Assembly: GCF_963860125.1 (NCBI RefSeq)
Contig: NZ_CAWLFA010000001.1
Span: 2,666,001 to 2,730,000, forward strand
Source: Picosynechococcus sp. PCC 7002
GTDB taxonomy: Bacteria; Cyanobacteriota; Cyanobacteriia; Cyanobacteriales; MRBY01
Direction of reading: 5' to 3'
Length of the DNA: 64,000 nucleotides
The notes beneath the pieces were generated by a model, which was given only the letters and a program-made list of their open reading frames with translations, did no database searches and was not told the origin of the DNA. A program made the position numbers and the translations under genes. Below are positions 1-8,679 of this stretch, piece by piece (the stretch's first letter is position 1; every line of letters starts with the position of its first letter).

Positions 1-1180
1 CGAGCCACTGGGTGAGAAGAGCCCCCAACTCATGGGAGAGTAAACCCGCCAGGTTCCAACTCGACATTAACAGGGCAAACATGGTCGCCTCGACGCCGGG
101 CGGACAAAGGCGCGCTGACAACACCAGAATGGGCATCAGGGCAATTTCGCCAGTAACGGTCAAAATCAAGTTGTCCCCCAAGCTAAACCAGCGATCATCA
201 ATGCCCAAAGCACGGTTGGCGTGGGTCACAAGAATAAGGGTGGTAAAACCAAGGACGGCGGAAATGACGGTACTCCACCCCAACATTTTCCGGAACGAAA
301 CTTGCTTGAGATATTTTTGGTAGATGGCAATCCCCGCCAGGGCCGCAAAGCTAGTGACTAGGCGCACCCGCCCTAAAAATTCCGGGTTAAAGTCTAGCTC
401 ATTGGTGACAAAAAAGAAAAAGGCAGAATCGGCACTGGGGGTGGCCTGCCAGAGGAAAACAAAGGCCGTGGGCAACAGAATTTTTTTCTGCCGTACTGCT
501 CCCCAGAGGGTTTTCATCTGGTTGCCAATGTTATCGGTGGTGGCTTTTAGGGATATGGCTTCACGGGGTTGCTCAATAATTAACAAGGCGATCGCCGATA
601 CCAACAGCGGAAAAATGGCCGTAATCCCAAACACAACCCTGGTACTAAATTGTTCCAGTAACCAACCGCTCAAATAGGCCGTTGTTAAACTCCCCACCGC
701 CGCCACGGCCCAGGTCAAGGACTGGAGTGACCCTACTTTATCCAAAGATTCGGCCCGGGCGCGTTCGACCACCACCGAATCGACAATCACATCACTAATC
801 GCCACAGAGATGGAACTCAAGACAATCATCGTTGCCGCCAACCAGGGTGCTTGGACAATGGTGGCCATTGCTGCCCAAGCGCCACAACCGAGTAAACCCG
901 CCAAAATTAGGTAAGAGCGTCGTCGATACCCAAAGATCGGAAAGCCATCCGACAAAAAGCCAAAAAGGGGCTTGACGACCCAGGGAAATGCCGCAAGTCC
1001 CGTGAGGGCTGCCACTTCTGCCGGGGTTAGGCCGAGATCGTCTTTGAGGAAAAAGCTCACCGCAAGCCGCGAGAGATTGAGAATCCCCTGGACGAAATAG
1101 ACCGTCAGCAGGGCAAACAACTCTGGGGTGACAGCATGGCCGAAGAGGGTGGGTTTTTTGAGATTGTCGAGAAAGGTCAT
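1..1180 (-). CDS. Folate/biopterin (BT1-family) MFS transporter, 3' end cut by window edge
   Basis: An open minus-strand frame runs from an ATG at 1180 to the window edge without a stop, giving at least 393 residues. It begins MTFLDNLKKPTLFGHAVTPE and continues with hydrophobic segments separated by short charged loops (for example DDLGLTPAEVAALTG and a GYRRRSYL loop), as in the major facilitator superfamily. The LGLTPAE/PWVVKPLFGFLSDG pattern is typical of the cyanobacterial and plant BT1 group, whose characterised members carry folates or pterins across the inner membrane. Substrate is inferred from family only. It is the last gene of a same-strand run with the transaldolase-like gene 69 bases upstream. 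The plus-strand open frames here are antisense shadows. Confidence 0.8.
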   Translation of the reverse strand, partial: MTFLDNLKKPTLFGHAVTPELFALLTVYFVQGILNLSRLAVSFFLKDDLGLTPAEVAALTGLAAFPWVVKPLFGFLSDGFPIFGYRRRSYLILAGLLGCGAWAAMATIVQAPWLAATMIVLSSISVAISDVIVDSVVVERARAESLDKVGSLQSLTWAVAAVGSLTTAYLSGWLLEQFSTRVVFGITAIFPLLVSAIALLIIEQPREAISLKATTDNIGNQMKTLWGAVRQKKILLPTAFVFLWQATPSADSAFFFFVTNELDFNPEFLGRVRLVTSFAALAGIAIYQKYLKQVSFRKMLGWSTVISAVLGFTTLILVTHANRALGIDDRWFSLGDNLILTVTGEIALMPILVLSARLCPPGVEATMFALLMSSWNLAGLLSHELGALLTQWL

Positions 1181-1249
1181 CAAGGGAACGCTTATGATGA
1201 AGTTTTGTAAAGTCTTTTCTCAGTATAGACAACCTTTTCTGAAATCTGT

Positions 1250-1882
1250 TTAGCGTAAACCACACCCTAAGGGATTAAATTCGGCTTGGGTTTCCGCCGA
1301 TAGGGGGTGTGTAGTCAGGGTTTTGAGCAGGGCAAAGGGGACGGTAATGTGGTCTGCCCCAGCAATTATGGCATGGGTGACTTCGGCGGCGGATTTAAGG
1401 CTGGCGGCCAGGATCGTGGTTTTACTTCCTTGTAACAGAGCTTTCATGGCGCGGAGAAGGCTACCACCATCCCCCTGGAGGTTTGTGGCGCGGTTCACGT
1501 AGGCGATCGCATATTTGGCGCCGCCTTCTGCAGCGATTAACGCTTGGGTCGGCTGATAGATGGCGGTGACAGAGCAGCTTATTTCCGGAGCGAGTTTGGA
1601 CAAAGCCTGAAAGCCGTTGAAAGTGGCGGGAATTTTAAGCACGAGCTGATTGCCAATGATTTCCCGTGCCCGGTGGGCTTCGCGGATCATCCCCTCACAG
1701 TCTTCACTGACTAACTGGTAATAGAGTTCTCCAGGCGTGATGGCCGCCAAGGTTTTTAGGGTCACTTCCGGGGGCGCGTCACTTTTGGCCAGGAGGGTGG
1801 GATTGGTGGTAATGCCCTTGACCCAACCCCAGGCCATGGCTTCGGTGGCTTCGGTGGCGATCGCCGAATCTAAATAAATCAT
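1250..1882 (-). CDS. Transaldolase / fructose-6-phosphate aldolase family protein
   Basis: A 210-residue protein, the length of the short transaldolase subfamily (FSA/TalC type) rather than classical transaldolase of about 320 residues. It starts MIYLDSA, contains the family signature KGITTNPTLLAK (residues 22-33), and has a lysine at about position 83 in LVLKIPAT that matches the Schiff-base lysine. These enzymes transfer or cleave dihydroxyacetone or glycerone units from sugar phosphates in the cytoplasm. Whether this one is a transaldolase or an F6P aldolase cannot be told from sequence. It lies 38 bases downstream of fabD on the same strand, so the two may be co-transcribed, though no shared pathway is evident. 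Confidence 0.88.
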   Translation of the reverse strand: MIYLDSAIATEATEAMAWGWVKGITTNPTLLAKSDAPPEVTLKTLAAITPGELYYQLVSEDCEGMIREAHRAREIIGNQLVLKIPATFNGFQALSKLAPEISCSVTAIYQPTQALIAAEGGAKYAIAYVNRATNLQGDGGSLLRAMKALLQGSKTTILAASLKSAAEVTHAIIAGADHITVPFALLKTLTTHPLSAETQAEFNPLGCGLR

Positions 1883-1920
1883 GGTTCCCTTTTGGCGCGG
1901 TGGTTTGGTATGCCTTGAGC

Positions 1921-2799
1921 CTAGCCAATACTGGCGAGGGTATCAATGTTTGCCGTGGCCATGTCTTTGCAGGTGCGCTTAATTAAACCCGTTAATACTT
2001 TACCGGGGCCAATTTCTACGGCCTCAGCAACTTCTAGGGCGCTCAGTTGCTGCATGATTTCGAGCCAACGGACAGAACCGGTCATTTGGGCCTTGAGGCG
2101 CTCCTTGAGGGCGGCTGCTTGGGTTTCCGGTTGGGGATCGACATTAGACAGTACGGGTACCTGGGCATCGGCAAAGGTAACGGCATCGAGAATCGCTTCA
2201 AATTGGGCGGCGGCTTCGGCCATAAACGGGGAATGGAACGCACCAGAAACATTCAGGGCGATCGCCCGCTTGGTTTTAACGCCATTCATAATCGCATCAA
2301 CGGCTTCTGGGGTACCGGAAATGACAACTTGTTGTTCGCTGTTGTCGTTGGCGAGGGTCACTCCCTCGGTCGCCGCAATTTTTTCCATTAATTCAGTACG
2401 GTCAAACTTCATCAGGGCCGCCATTTTCCCCCCAGACGCTTGATCCATCAGTTGGGCGCGCTTTTGCACTAATTGCAAACCAGCGGCAAAATCATAGACC
2501 CCAGCCGCATAGAGGGCGGAATATTCACCGAGGCTGTGGCCCGCCATAAAGTCTACCTGGGGCGCTTTCTCCCGGTAGCGATCGCAGAGAATTGCCTCTA
2601 GCACATAGAGACAGGGTTGGGTGTAAAGGGTGCGGGAGAGGGTCGCTTCATCCCCCTGGCATTTTTCGAGAATTGACCAACCGAGGATTGCCTCTGCTTC
2701 AGCAAATCTTGCTTTGGCGACGGGATGTTCGGCGAGATCGACACCCATGCCCACCGTTTGAGATCCTTGGCCCGGAAAGACCCACGCAATTTTACCCAT
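1921..2799 (-). CDS. fabD: Malonyl-CoA:ACP transacylase FabD
   Basis: Loads malonyl groups from CoA onto acyl carrier protein, the entry step of fatty-acid elongation in the cytoplasm. The 292 residues match the usual length. Visible landmarks are the N-terminal FPGQGSQ oxyanion segment (residues 8-14), the nucleophilic serine in GHSLGEYSAL (Ser89) and the catalytic histidine region SGAFHSPFM near residue 199. The ATG at 2799 is directly followed by the conserved GKIAWVFPGQGSQ, which fixes the start. Its neighbours are a two-domain histidine phosphatase 83 bases upstream and a transaldolase-like gene downstream, not the other fab genes often found beside fabD. Confidence 0.96.
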   Translation of the reverse strand: MGKIAWVFPGQGSQTVGMGVDLAEHPVAKARFAEAEAILGWSILEKCQGDEATLSRTLYTQPCLYVLEAILCDRYREKAPQVDFMAGHSLGEYSALYAAGVYDFAAGLQLVQKRAQLMDQASGGKMAALMKFDRTELMEKIAATEGVTLANDNSEQQVVISGTPEAVDAIMNGVKTKRAIALNVSGAFHSPFMAEAAAQFEAILDAVTFADAQVPVLSNVDPQPETQAAALKERLKAQMTGSVRWLEIMQQLSALEVAEAVEIGPGKVLTGLIKRTCKDMATANIDTLASIG

Positions 2800-2882
2800 T
2801 ACACACGCTCGTTGTTTTTGCTACAAAAATTTTCCAGACTTGATTATAGGGGATGGCGATCGCCCCTCATTTTTTCCCAGGC

Positions 2883-4232
2883 TTACAAAGCTCCGGCTGC
2901 CGTCTGATCAATCACCCCAAAGCCAAGGTGCGACGTAATATTTAGCGCCTGGAGTACCGGTTCACTGTCTGCCCCCTGGAGATAGTCAATGACCGTCACT
3001 GCACAGTTCCCCTGTTTCACCGCCCAAATATCCTGGGGCTGTAGTCCCATCAAGCGACAGAGAATCACCTTGTTAATGGCATCATGGGCAACAACTAAAC
3101 CCACTTGGTTCGGGGTTTGGCTATACTGCGCCACAATCTCATCCCAGGCTTCGTTGGCCCGGTCCCACACCTGTTGGAGATTTTCCCCCTCTGGCATCTG
3201 GACGGTTTCTGGCTTGGTTTTCCACTGGGCCAGCATGCCGGGGAAGCCCGCTTCAATGTCAGCTTCTAGTTTGCCTTCCCAGAGGCCATGGCCAATTTCT
3301 TCTAATTTAGGGTGGGTACCCAACACCACCCCAGGGTGGGCTTGCAGAATGATTTCAGCGGTTTCTTTGGGCCGACTCATGGGGCTAGTCATACCGAAAT
3401 GCAGGGTCACATCCTTAAGAAATTCACGGGCTTTAGCGGCTTGGGCTTGGCCATTCTCATTTAACGGAATATCCATGGTGCCTTGGAAACGCCCTTCTTT
3501 ATTCCAGTTGGTTTCCCCGTGGCGCACCAGTAGTAAACGGAGGCCTTTGTGGCCAGGACGATAGGTGGGGAGGGGCAAGCCGAGGTGGGCCGTTTGGTTA
3601 ATTGATTCGAATTGGACAATGTCTCCCAACTGGCCGACAAAATTCAGCACATTGATGCAGCAGTTGGATTGTTGAATGCTCTGGTATTTGCTGGGGGGGA
3701 TGCCCGCCGCACTCATCAATAAACAGCGGTTGATGCCATTGTGGGCAACGATTAAGACAGTCTCCTCTTGGTGTTTTGCGAGGATTTCCTGCCAAAATTG
3801 CCGGGCTTGGTCATAGAGGTCTTTAACCGGAGAGTGTTCGCTCCCATCAGCATGGGTCATCACAAATTCAGCGGGATTTTCGTGCCAGAGGCGATAGGCT
3901 TCTGGATATTGTTCTTTGACGTCACTTTTGAGGAGTTTTTCCCACTGGGGCAAATTAATTTCTAGCAGACCCTCACTGGTGATGGGGGCGGGGGCTTTGT
4001 CGAGGTGCTGGTGGATAATTTCAGCGGTTTGTTTGGCCCGTTGGAGGGGGCTGCAATAGATTGCAGCAAAGTCGATGCCCTGGAGGGTTTGGCCTACGGT
4101 GGCGGCGTCGGCACAGCCTTTGTCGGTGAGTACTGATTCATCACAACGGCCCTGGATCATTTTGAGGGCGTTATAGCTACTTTGTCCGTGACGCACGATT
4201 ATGACGCGGGTTGCCACCTTGGTTTCCTCCAT
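2883..4232 (-). CDS. Two-domain histidine phosphatase (phosphoglycerate mutase-like)
   Basis: A 449-residue tandem duplication of the histidine phosphatase fold. Domain 1 has IIVRHGQSSYN near residue 11 and a second catalytic histidine in VLIVAHNGINR. Domain 2 has LLLVRHGETNWN near residue 233 and GLVVAHDAINK near residue 385. Both RHG motifs and both distal histidines are present, so both halves look catalytically competent. Family members act as cofactor-dependent phosphoglycerate mutases, phosphoserine phosphatases or sugar-phosphate phosphatases, and the true substrate cannot be read from sequence. Double-domain versions are known in cyanobacteria. The gene heads the minus-strand run that includes fabD. 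Confidence 0.88.
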   Translation of the reverse strand: MEETKVATRVIIVRHGQSSYNALKMIQGRCDESVLTDKGCADAATVGQTLQGIDFAAIYCSPLQRAKQTAEIIHQHLDKAPAPITSEGLLEINLPQWEKLLKSDVKEQYPEAYRLWHENPAEFVMTHADGSEHSPVKDLYDQARQFWQEILAKHQEETVLIVAHNGINRCLLMSAAGIPPSKYQSIQQSNCCINVLNFVGQLGDIVQFESINQTAHLGLPLPTYRPGHKGLRLLLVRHGETNWNKEGRFQGTMDIPLNENGQAQAAKAREFLKDVTLHFGMTSPMSRPKETAEIILQAHPGVVLGTHPKLEEIGHGLWEGKLEADIEAGFPGMLAQWKTKPETVQMPEGENLQQVWDRANEAWDEIVAQYSQTPNQVGLVVAHDAINKVILCRLMGLQPQDIWAVKQGNCAVTVIDYLQGADSEPVLQALNITSHLGFGVIDQTAAGAL

Positions 4233-4355
4233 TATTTGGGTGTGGTGTTGCGAGGGGGGATTTTTGCCTACACCATAGTATCTGGTTCGGGGTCAGGGGA
4301 AAAGGTGAAGTTCGGGCTATGATTTTGGGGCATGAATACGGGGAAATTTTTCGCA

Positions 4356-4859
4356 ATGGAACGGGCTGTGGATGTGGCGATCGCTCTTGGGAGTAACCTG
4401 GGCAACTCCTTGGAAATCTTAGAAAATGCCATTAAACATTTAAGCGAACATCCGGCGATCGCCCTAACAGCTCGGTCTGCTTGGTACCGCACGGCCCCGG
4501 TTGGCCCCCCGCAACCGGACTACATCAATGGTTGCGTCACTGGTCAGGTTCATAATCTCAGTCCCGAAGCTCTCCTCGAAATCCTGTTGAAAGTAGAGCA
4601 ACTGTTTGGACGGGAACGGCGGGAACGTTGGGGGGCACGGACGTTGGATTTGGATTTGCTTTTGTATGGCCAGGACATAATTTATCTGCCCCATTTGCAG
4701 GTGCCCCACCCCCGGATGCAGGAACGGGCCTTTGTGTTGGTGCCCCTAGCAGAGATTGCGCCCCATTGGTGTGAACCCCGCACCCAACAAACGATCCAAG
4801 CCCTCAAGGAACAGCTTCCCCTCACTGGAATTCAGAGATTAGACAGCGAAACTACCTAA
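4356..4859 (+). CDS. folK: 2-amino-4-hydroxy-6-hydroxymethyldihydropteridine pyrophosphokinase (HPPK)
   Basis: Transfers pyrophosphate from ATP to the pterin alcohol in folate synthesis. The family start VAIALGSNLGN follows directly, and the signature ARTLDLDLLLYG plus the VPHPRMQERAFVLVPL segment are intact. I place the start at the ATG at 4356 (MERAVDVAIALGSN) because family members begin just before ALGSN. An in-frame ATG at 4332 would add eight residues. The gene is divergent from the histidine phosphatase. A folate/pterin-type transporter lies in the same neighbourhood at the window start, but the two are not in one operon. Confidence 0.93.
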   Translation: MERAVDVAIALGSNLGNSLEILENAIKHLSEHPAIALTARSAWYRTAPVGPPQPDYINGCVTGQVHNLSPEALLEILLKVEQLFGRERRERWGARTLDLDLLLYGQDIIYLPHLQVPHPRMQERAFVLVPLAEIAPHWCEPRTQQTIQALKEQLPLTGIQRLDSETT

Positions 4860-4967
4860 AACCATTATTGATTGTAAACATCTCCCCCTAGGAAAAGCAG
4901 CGGCAACGGTAATTCTGACTATGATGGAAGATATTGGACGAACGGCAATATTTGGTGGAGTGTTCCC

Positions 4968-5780
4968 ATGGTGCGTATTTTTTCTGGGCTGTTGGGTGGT
5001 ATGGGTCTAGCCTTGGTTTTGGGAGGAACATTAACGCCGGCGATCGCCCAAGCGCGCCCCTGTGGTTCGACTCCTTGCCTCTTCGCCCAAGGTGCTGGCA
5101 TGACCGCCGATTCAGTGGATGAATTGGTATTCCAGGGCAATGAATATTATGACCAAGGGCAATATGAACTGGCCCTCGCAGCCTACGATGCCGCCTTAAT
5201 TTTGAATGCGAACGATGCAGAGCTTTGGATCTGGCGGGGCGTTACCCTAGGGGCCTTGGGGCAGCACGAAGAGGAATTGGCCAGCTATGATCAGGCGATC
5301 GCCCTTGACCCCGATCAAAACCTGGTGTGGTACAACCGGGGCGTTGTGTTAGGAGCTTTAGAGCGCTACGAAGAAGAACTGGCCAGCTATGACCGCGCCC
5401 TGGAACTGGATCCGGGGGATGTGGATGCTTGGTATAACCGGGGTATTGCCCTGGGCTTTCTGGAACGCTATGAAGAAGAATTAGCCAGCTACGATCAAGT
5501 ACTAGCGTTAGATCCCGCAGATGTGGATGCTTGGTTCAATAAAGGCTATGTTCTGGCCGATTTAGGTCGCCATGAAGAAGCGATCGCCACCTATGCCGCC
5601 CTCCTAGAACTCGATCCCGACGACGCCGAAGCCTGGAATAATCACGGTATTTCCCTCGAAGCACTGGGGCGCTATACCGAGGCGATCGCCAGCTATGACC
5701 AAGCCCTCGCCATTGACCCAGACTACGAAGACGCTTTGATTAATCGAGAAATTGCCCAAGCTGCCCTAGAACAACTTTAA
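4968..5780 (+). CDS. Secreted/periplasmic TPR-repeat protein
   Basis: A 270-residue protein with an N-terminal signal peptide (hydrophobic stretch GLLGGMGLALVLGG, likely cleavage after AIA or ARP near residue 28). Six consecutive 34-residue tetratricopeptide repeats follow from about residue 48 to the end. Each has the consensus pattern of W/Y-NxG, ALGRYEEELASYD and ALxLDPxDxxAW, so the repeats are nearly identical to one another. TPRs form a scaffold for protein binding, and no catalytic domain is present. The partner is unknown. The gene stands alone between folK and the convergent smtA. Confidence 0.85.
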   Translation: MVRIFSGLLGGMGLALVLGGTLTPAIAQARPCGSTPCLFAQGAGMTADSVDELVFQGNEYYDQGQYELALAAYDAALILNANDAELWIWRGVTLGALGQHEEELASYDQAIALDPDQNLVWYNRGVVLGALERYEEELASYDRALELDPGDVDAWYNRGIALGFLERYEEELASYDQVLALDPADVDAWFNKGYVLADLGRHEEAIATYAALLELDPDDAEAWNNHGISLEALGRYTEAIASYDQALAIDPDYEDALINREIAQAALEQL

Positions 5781-5802
5781 ACTTCAACTAAATCAATCTT
5801 TA

Positions 5803-5836
5803 TCAAAAAAAATACCCAGCTTCGGTGATGGGTATT
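5803..5836 (-). terminator. Rho-independent terminator of smtA
   Basis: An 8-bp perfect inverted repeat (AATACCCA at 5811-5818, TGGGTATT at 5829-5836) with a 10-base loop. Read on the minus strand it is followed by a run of T residues (5803-5810 is A-rich on the plus strand), the form of an intrinsic terminator. It lies 45 bases past the smtA stop. It also sits just after the convergent TPR gene, but the T-run favours minus-strand termination. Confidence 0.75.
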
Positions 5837-5880
5837 GCTTCAGCTTATAAATTTGGCTCAATTTCTTTCTATTGATGGCT

Positions 5881-6051
5881 CTATTGGTGACAAGTACAGC
5901 CCCCATGGCCACAGCCTTCACTCCCTGCGGGATGGCCATCGGCACAGGCTTGGCTGCAATAACTCTTACCTTCCTTTTGGATAGCGCTATTGAGATCCAC
6001 GATGCAAAGACAAGATTCACAGGCGCACTTCATTTGGGTCACAGTTACCAT
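5881..6051 (-). CDS. smtA: Metallothionein SmtA
   Basis: A 56-residue cysteine-rich protein that binds zinc and related metals in the cytoplasm and buffers excess metal. It reads MVTVTQMKCACESCLCIVDL at the start and ends GCGHGGCTCHQ. It has nine cysteines (residues 9, 11, 14, 16, 32, 36, 47, 52, 54) and histidines at 40, 49 and 55, the same ligand arrangement as the characterised Synechococcus PCC 7942 SmtA four-zinc cluster. The YCSQACADGHP segment around residues 31-41 is the zinc-finger-like part. It is divergently transcribed from the smtB repressor, with two operator-like palindromes between them and a terminator behind, so it forms a single-gene, metal-inducible unit. Confidence 0.96.
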   Translation of the reverse strand: MVTVTQMKCACESCLCIVDLNSAIQKEGKSYCSQACADGHPAGSEGCGHGGCTCHQ

Positions 6052-6084
6052 GGTTTAAACCTCCAAGGTATTGTCTTAAATAGT

Positions 6085-6130
6085 TGAACGATTGTTCACA
6101 TTTTTAGATTAACACATGAACAATTATTCA
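6085..6130. promoter_or_regulatory. smtA-smtB operator/promoter region with two SmtB-type palindromes
   Basis: The 102-base gap between the divergent smtA and smtB start codons holds two inverted repeats of the TGAAC-N4-GTTCA kind: TGAACGATTGTTCA at 6085-6098 and TGAACAATTATTCA at 6117-6130. Their centres are 32 bases apart. They match the half-sites bound by SmtB/ArsR-family zinc sensors, which block smtA transcription until metal binds the repressor. Assignment rests on motif similarity and position. Confidence 0.85.
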
Positions 6131-6153
6131 GGTATTGTTTAGATCAGCGAACA

Positions 6154-6480
6154 ATGACAGACCACAGTGGCAAAATCTTGAACCAAGCCAAGGCCCAACG
6201 GATGGCCGAATTTTTTGGTGTCTTGGGGGATGCCAACCGCTGGCGTATTCTTTCGGCCCTGGCCACTGGAGAGATGCGGGTGGGGGAACTCGCCGCCGCC
6301 GTTGAAATGAGTGAATCGGCTGTCTCTCACCAACTAAGAACCCTGCGCACAGCACGTTTAGTGAGCTATCGCAAGGAAGGGCGGAATGTGATTTATCGCC
6401 TCAAGGATCACCACATTCTTAATCTCTATCGTGACGCTTCGGAGCACCTAGACGAACCAGAGGATGGACACACCCACTAA
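6154..6480 (+). CDS. smtB: Zinc-responsive ArsR-family repressor SmtB
   Basis: A 108-residue winged-helix dimeric repressor. The recognition helix segment SESAVSHQLRTLR (about residues 53-65) is nearly identical to characterised SmtB. The C-terminal helix carries the alpha-5 metal site as KDHHILNLYRDASEHLDE (Asp and His near 84-86, His and Glu near 97-100). The cysteine that contributes to the second, alpha-3N site in PCC 7942 SmtB (in ELCVGDL) is replaced here (EMRVGEL), and there are no cysteines at all, so this protein should sense metal through the alpha-5 site only. Its stop codon overlaps the stop of the convergent gmd by four bases. Confidence 0.94.
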   Translation: MTDHSGKILNQAKAQRMAEFFGVLGDANRWRILSALATGEMRVGELAAAVEMSESAVSHQLRTLRTARLVSYRKEGRNVIYRLKDHHILNLYRDASEHLDEPEDGHTH

Positions 6481-7556
6481 TCAACGCGGCTGCCGGTTGC
6501 TTGGCGGATATAGGCTTGATCTGCTTCATAAAGTTTGCCCATGGCTGGATTGTGGGGCGGTAAACCCAAAATGGCAAGATCTGCTTCGACCATGATCCCG
6601 ACGAGGGTCGGAAAATCAATACTCGGCTCCCAGTTTAGTTGTTTTTTAGCCTTCGTGGGATCGCCAATGAGTAAGTCCACCTCGGCAGGGCGGAGATAAC
6701 GGCGGTCAAAGGCGACATAATCTTCCCAGTTCAGATTGACGTAGGCGAAGGCGGTTTCTAAAAATTGGCGGACTGAATAGGTTTCCCCTGTGGCAATGAC
6801 ATAGTCGTCGGGTTTGTCCTGCTGCAACATCAGCCACATTGCCCGCACATAGTCTTTTGCATAACCCCAGTCCCGCTTGGAATCGAGGTTGCCGAGATAC
6901 AGTTTGTCCTGCTGTCCGGCGATAATTCTGGCGATCGCCCTGGTGATTTTTCGGGTAACGAAGGTTTCCCCCCGGCGCGGCCCTTCATGGTTAAACAAAA
7001 TGCCATTGCAAGCGAACAAATCATAGGATTCTCGGTAGTTCACCGTTTGCCAGTAGCCATAGACCTTGGCACAGGCGTAGGGACTGCGGGGATAAAAGGG
7101 GGTCGTTTCCTTTTGGGGCACCTCTTGCACAAGGCCAAACATTTCCGACGAACCGGCCTGGTAAAAGCGCACTTCATTGCCCGTCCGTTCCTGGTAGTCC
7201 CGAATCGCTTCTAGGATACGCAGCGTCCCCATCGCCACGGTATCCACGGTATATTCTGGCGAATCAAAGCTCACCCGCACATGGGATTGGGCACCCAGAT
7301 TGTAAACTTCATGGGGCTGGATTTTTTCGATTAATTTTCCTAGGGATGTGCCATCGGTGAGATCCCCGTAATGGAGAAAGAACCGAGCGTCGGGGATATG
7401 GGGATCGACATAGAGATGGTCAATGCGGTCGGTATTAAAAGTAGAAGCGCGACGGATAATGCCATGAACTTCGTAACCTTTTTCGAGGAGCAGTTCCGCC
7501 AAATAAGAGCCATCTTGTCCGGTGATCCCTGTTACCAGTGCTTTTCGATTACCCAT
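6477..7556 (-). CDS. gmd: GDP-mannose 4,6-dehydratase
   Basis: Converts GDP-D-mannose to GDP-4-keto-6-deoxy-D-mannose, a precursor of fucose, rhamnose or perosamine in surface polysaccharide. The 359 residues match the family. The extended SDR Rossmann motif TGITGQDGSYLAELLL (residues 9-24), the active-site YxxxK as YACAKVYGYWQ and the GSSEMFG loop are intact. A conserved NHEGPRRGETFVTRKI segment lies mid-protein. No GDP-fucose synthase or other nucleotide-sugar gene is next to it in the window, so the final sugar is unknown. Confidence 0.95.
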   Translation of the reverse strand: MGNRKALVTGITGQDGSYLAELLLEKGYEVHGIIRRASTFNTDRIDHLYVDPHIPDARFFLHYGDLTDGTSLGKLIEKIQPHEVYNLGAQSHVRVSFDSPEYTVDTVAMGTLRILEAIRDYQERTGNEVRFYQAGSSEMFGLVQEVPQKETTPFYPRSPYACAKVYGYWQTVNYRESYDLFACNGILFNHEGPRRGETFVTRKITRAIARIIAGQQDKLYLGNLDSKRDWGYAKDYVRAMWLMLQQDKPDDYVIATGETYSVRQFLETAFAYVNLNWEDYVAFDRRYLRPAEVDLLIGDPTKAKKQLNWEPSIDFPTLVGIMVEADLAILGLPPHNPAMGKLYEADQAYIRQATGSRVD

Positions 7557-7632
7557 GGAGCTCGTGTTTACTCAACATATCAACTAAGCAATTTTAGAAC
7601 AGTATTCACCGAGATGGACTTTAAGACGCCAT

Positions 7633-8523
7633 TTACATGGTGCCCTTAAAAAGACCCTGGGGCCGCACCAACAGCAGGACCACCATAATGAACAGCGCAA
7701 CCCCCAGCTTGTAGTCTGGGCCAAGCCAGGCCACACTGAGTTCTTGGGCAATGCCGATCACAAAAGCACCGGCGATCGCCCCATAGGGATTGCCAATGCC
7801 CCCCAGGATCACAGAAGCAAACATCGGCAAAATTAAAAACCAGCCCATATTCGGTCGCACCGTGGTGATCAGCCCGTACATACTGCCGGCGATCGCCGTT
7901 AAAGTTCCTGTAATAATCCAAGTCCAGAGTACCACCCGTTCCACGTCAATGCCGGACACCCGTGCCAGGTCAATATTGTCAGCTACCGCCCGCATCGCTT
8001 TGCCAACCTTGCTATTTTGCAGGATAAAATGCAGCCCTAAAATTACTAAAACTGTCAGCACCATCACCACGACCCGATAGTAGGCAATGCGCAAATCTGG
8101 CACCGTTTCCGGGAGTCCCACAAGTTCGGTCAAGTTAATGGCCCGTACCACCGGGAGATCATATTGTTGATTGCCACTGCCCCAAATAAACAGCACTGCA
8201 CTACGGATAAACAGTGCCAATCCAATGGAGATGATGATCAAAGTTGTCGGTGTCGCCCGCTTATCCCGCATCGGCTGCCAGAGTAATTTTTCTGCCACGA
8301 GCATCCCGCCAATGGTGCCAAAGGCCCCTACCACCATCGATAGCCAAATATTTAACCCCAGGGAATTACTCAGCCAGGTAATGTAGGCTCCCAAGGTCAT
8401 ATAGTCCCCGTGGGCAAAATTGGATAAGCGCAGAATCCCGTAGGTTAGGGTCAGTCCCACGGCAGCAAGGGCCAGGATACTCCCGACCGACAGACCATTG
8501 AGAACGAGTTGCAGGGTGTCCAT
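7633..8523 (-). CDS. Branched-chain/neutral amino-acid ABC transporter permease (LivH/NatD type)
   Basis: A 296-residue integral membrane protein with about eight hydrophobic segments. It begins LVLNGLSVGSILALAAVGLTL and has the LivH-family loops YGILRLSNFAHGDYMTLGAY and the EAA-like cytoplasmic segment KAMRAVADNIDLARVSGIDV. The length and the run GGIGNPYGAIAGAFVIGIAQE are typical of LivH-type permeases. In cyanobacteria the closest systems are the Nat neutral amino-acid transporter and the urea transporter; the shorter form here favours a NatD-like role. The other transporter subunits are not in the window. Confidence 0.85.
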   Translation of the reverse strand: MDTLQLVLNGLSVGSILALAAVGLTLTYGILRLSNFAHGDYMTLGAYITWLSNSLGLNIWLSMVVGAFGTIGGMLVAEKLLWQPMRDKRATPTTLIIISIGLALFIRSAVLFIWGSGNQQYDLPVVRAINLTELVGLPETVPDLRIAYYRVVVMVLTVLVILGLHFILQNSKVGKAMRAVADNIDLARVSGIDVERVVLWTWIITGTLTAIAGSMYGLITTVRPNMGWFLILPMFASVILGGIGNPYGAIAGAFVIGIAQELSVAWLGPDYKLGVALFIMVVLLLVRPQGLFKGTM

Positions 8524-8679
8524 GGCGAAGGTGAAGGTAAGGGCTAAGGAAATAAAAAATGAATTAATCTTACCAAGCCTACCTTGGCAGGGGAAAACTG
8601 GGAACGCAGAGGGGAATGCTACAATTTGAAGCCATAAAATCTTCCCTATTTAAACCCATAAAATTCCCCCTCCGGTGCT

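Noticed and set aside
12..677. Two plus-strand open frames at the window start
   Set aside because: They are antisense to the BT1-family transporter, whose frame is intact and has family motifs; the shadow frames have none.
795..1265. Minus-strand 156-residue frame
   Set aside because: It is in another frame of the transporter gene and has no family pattern; the true transporter frame starts at 1180.
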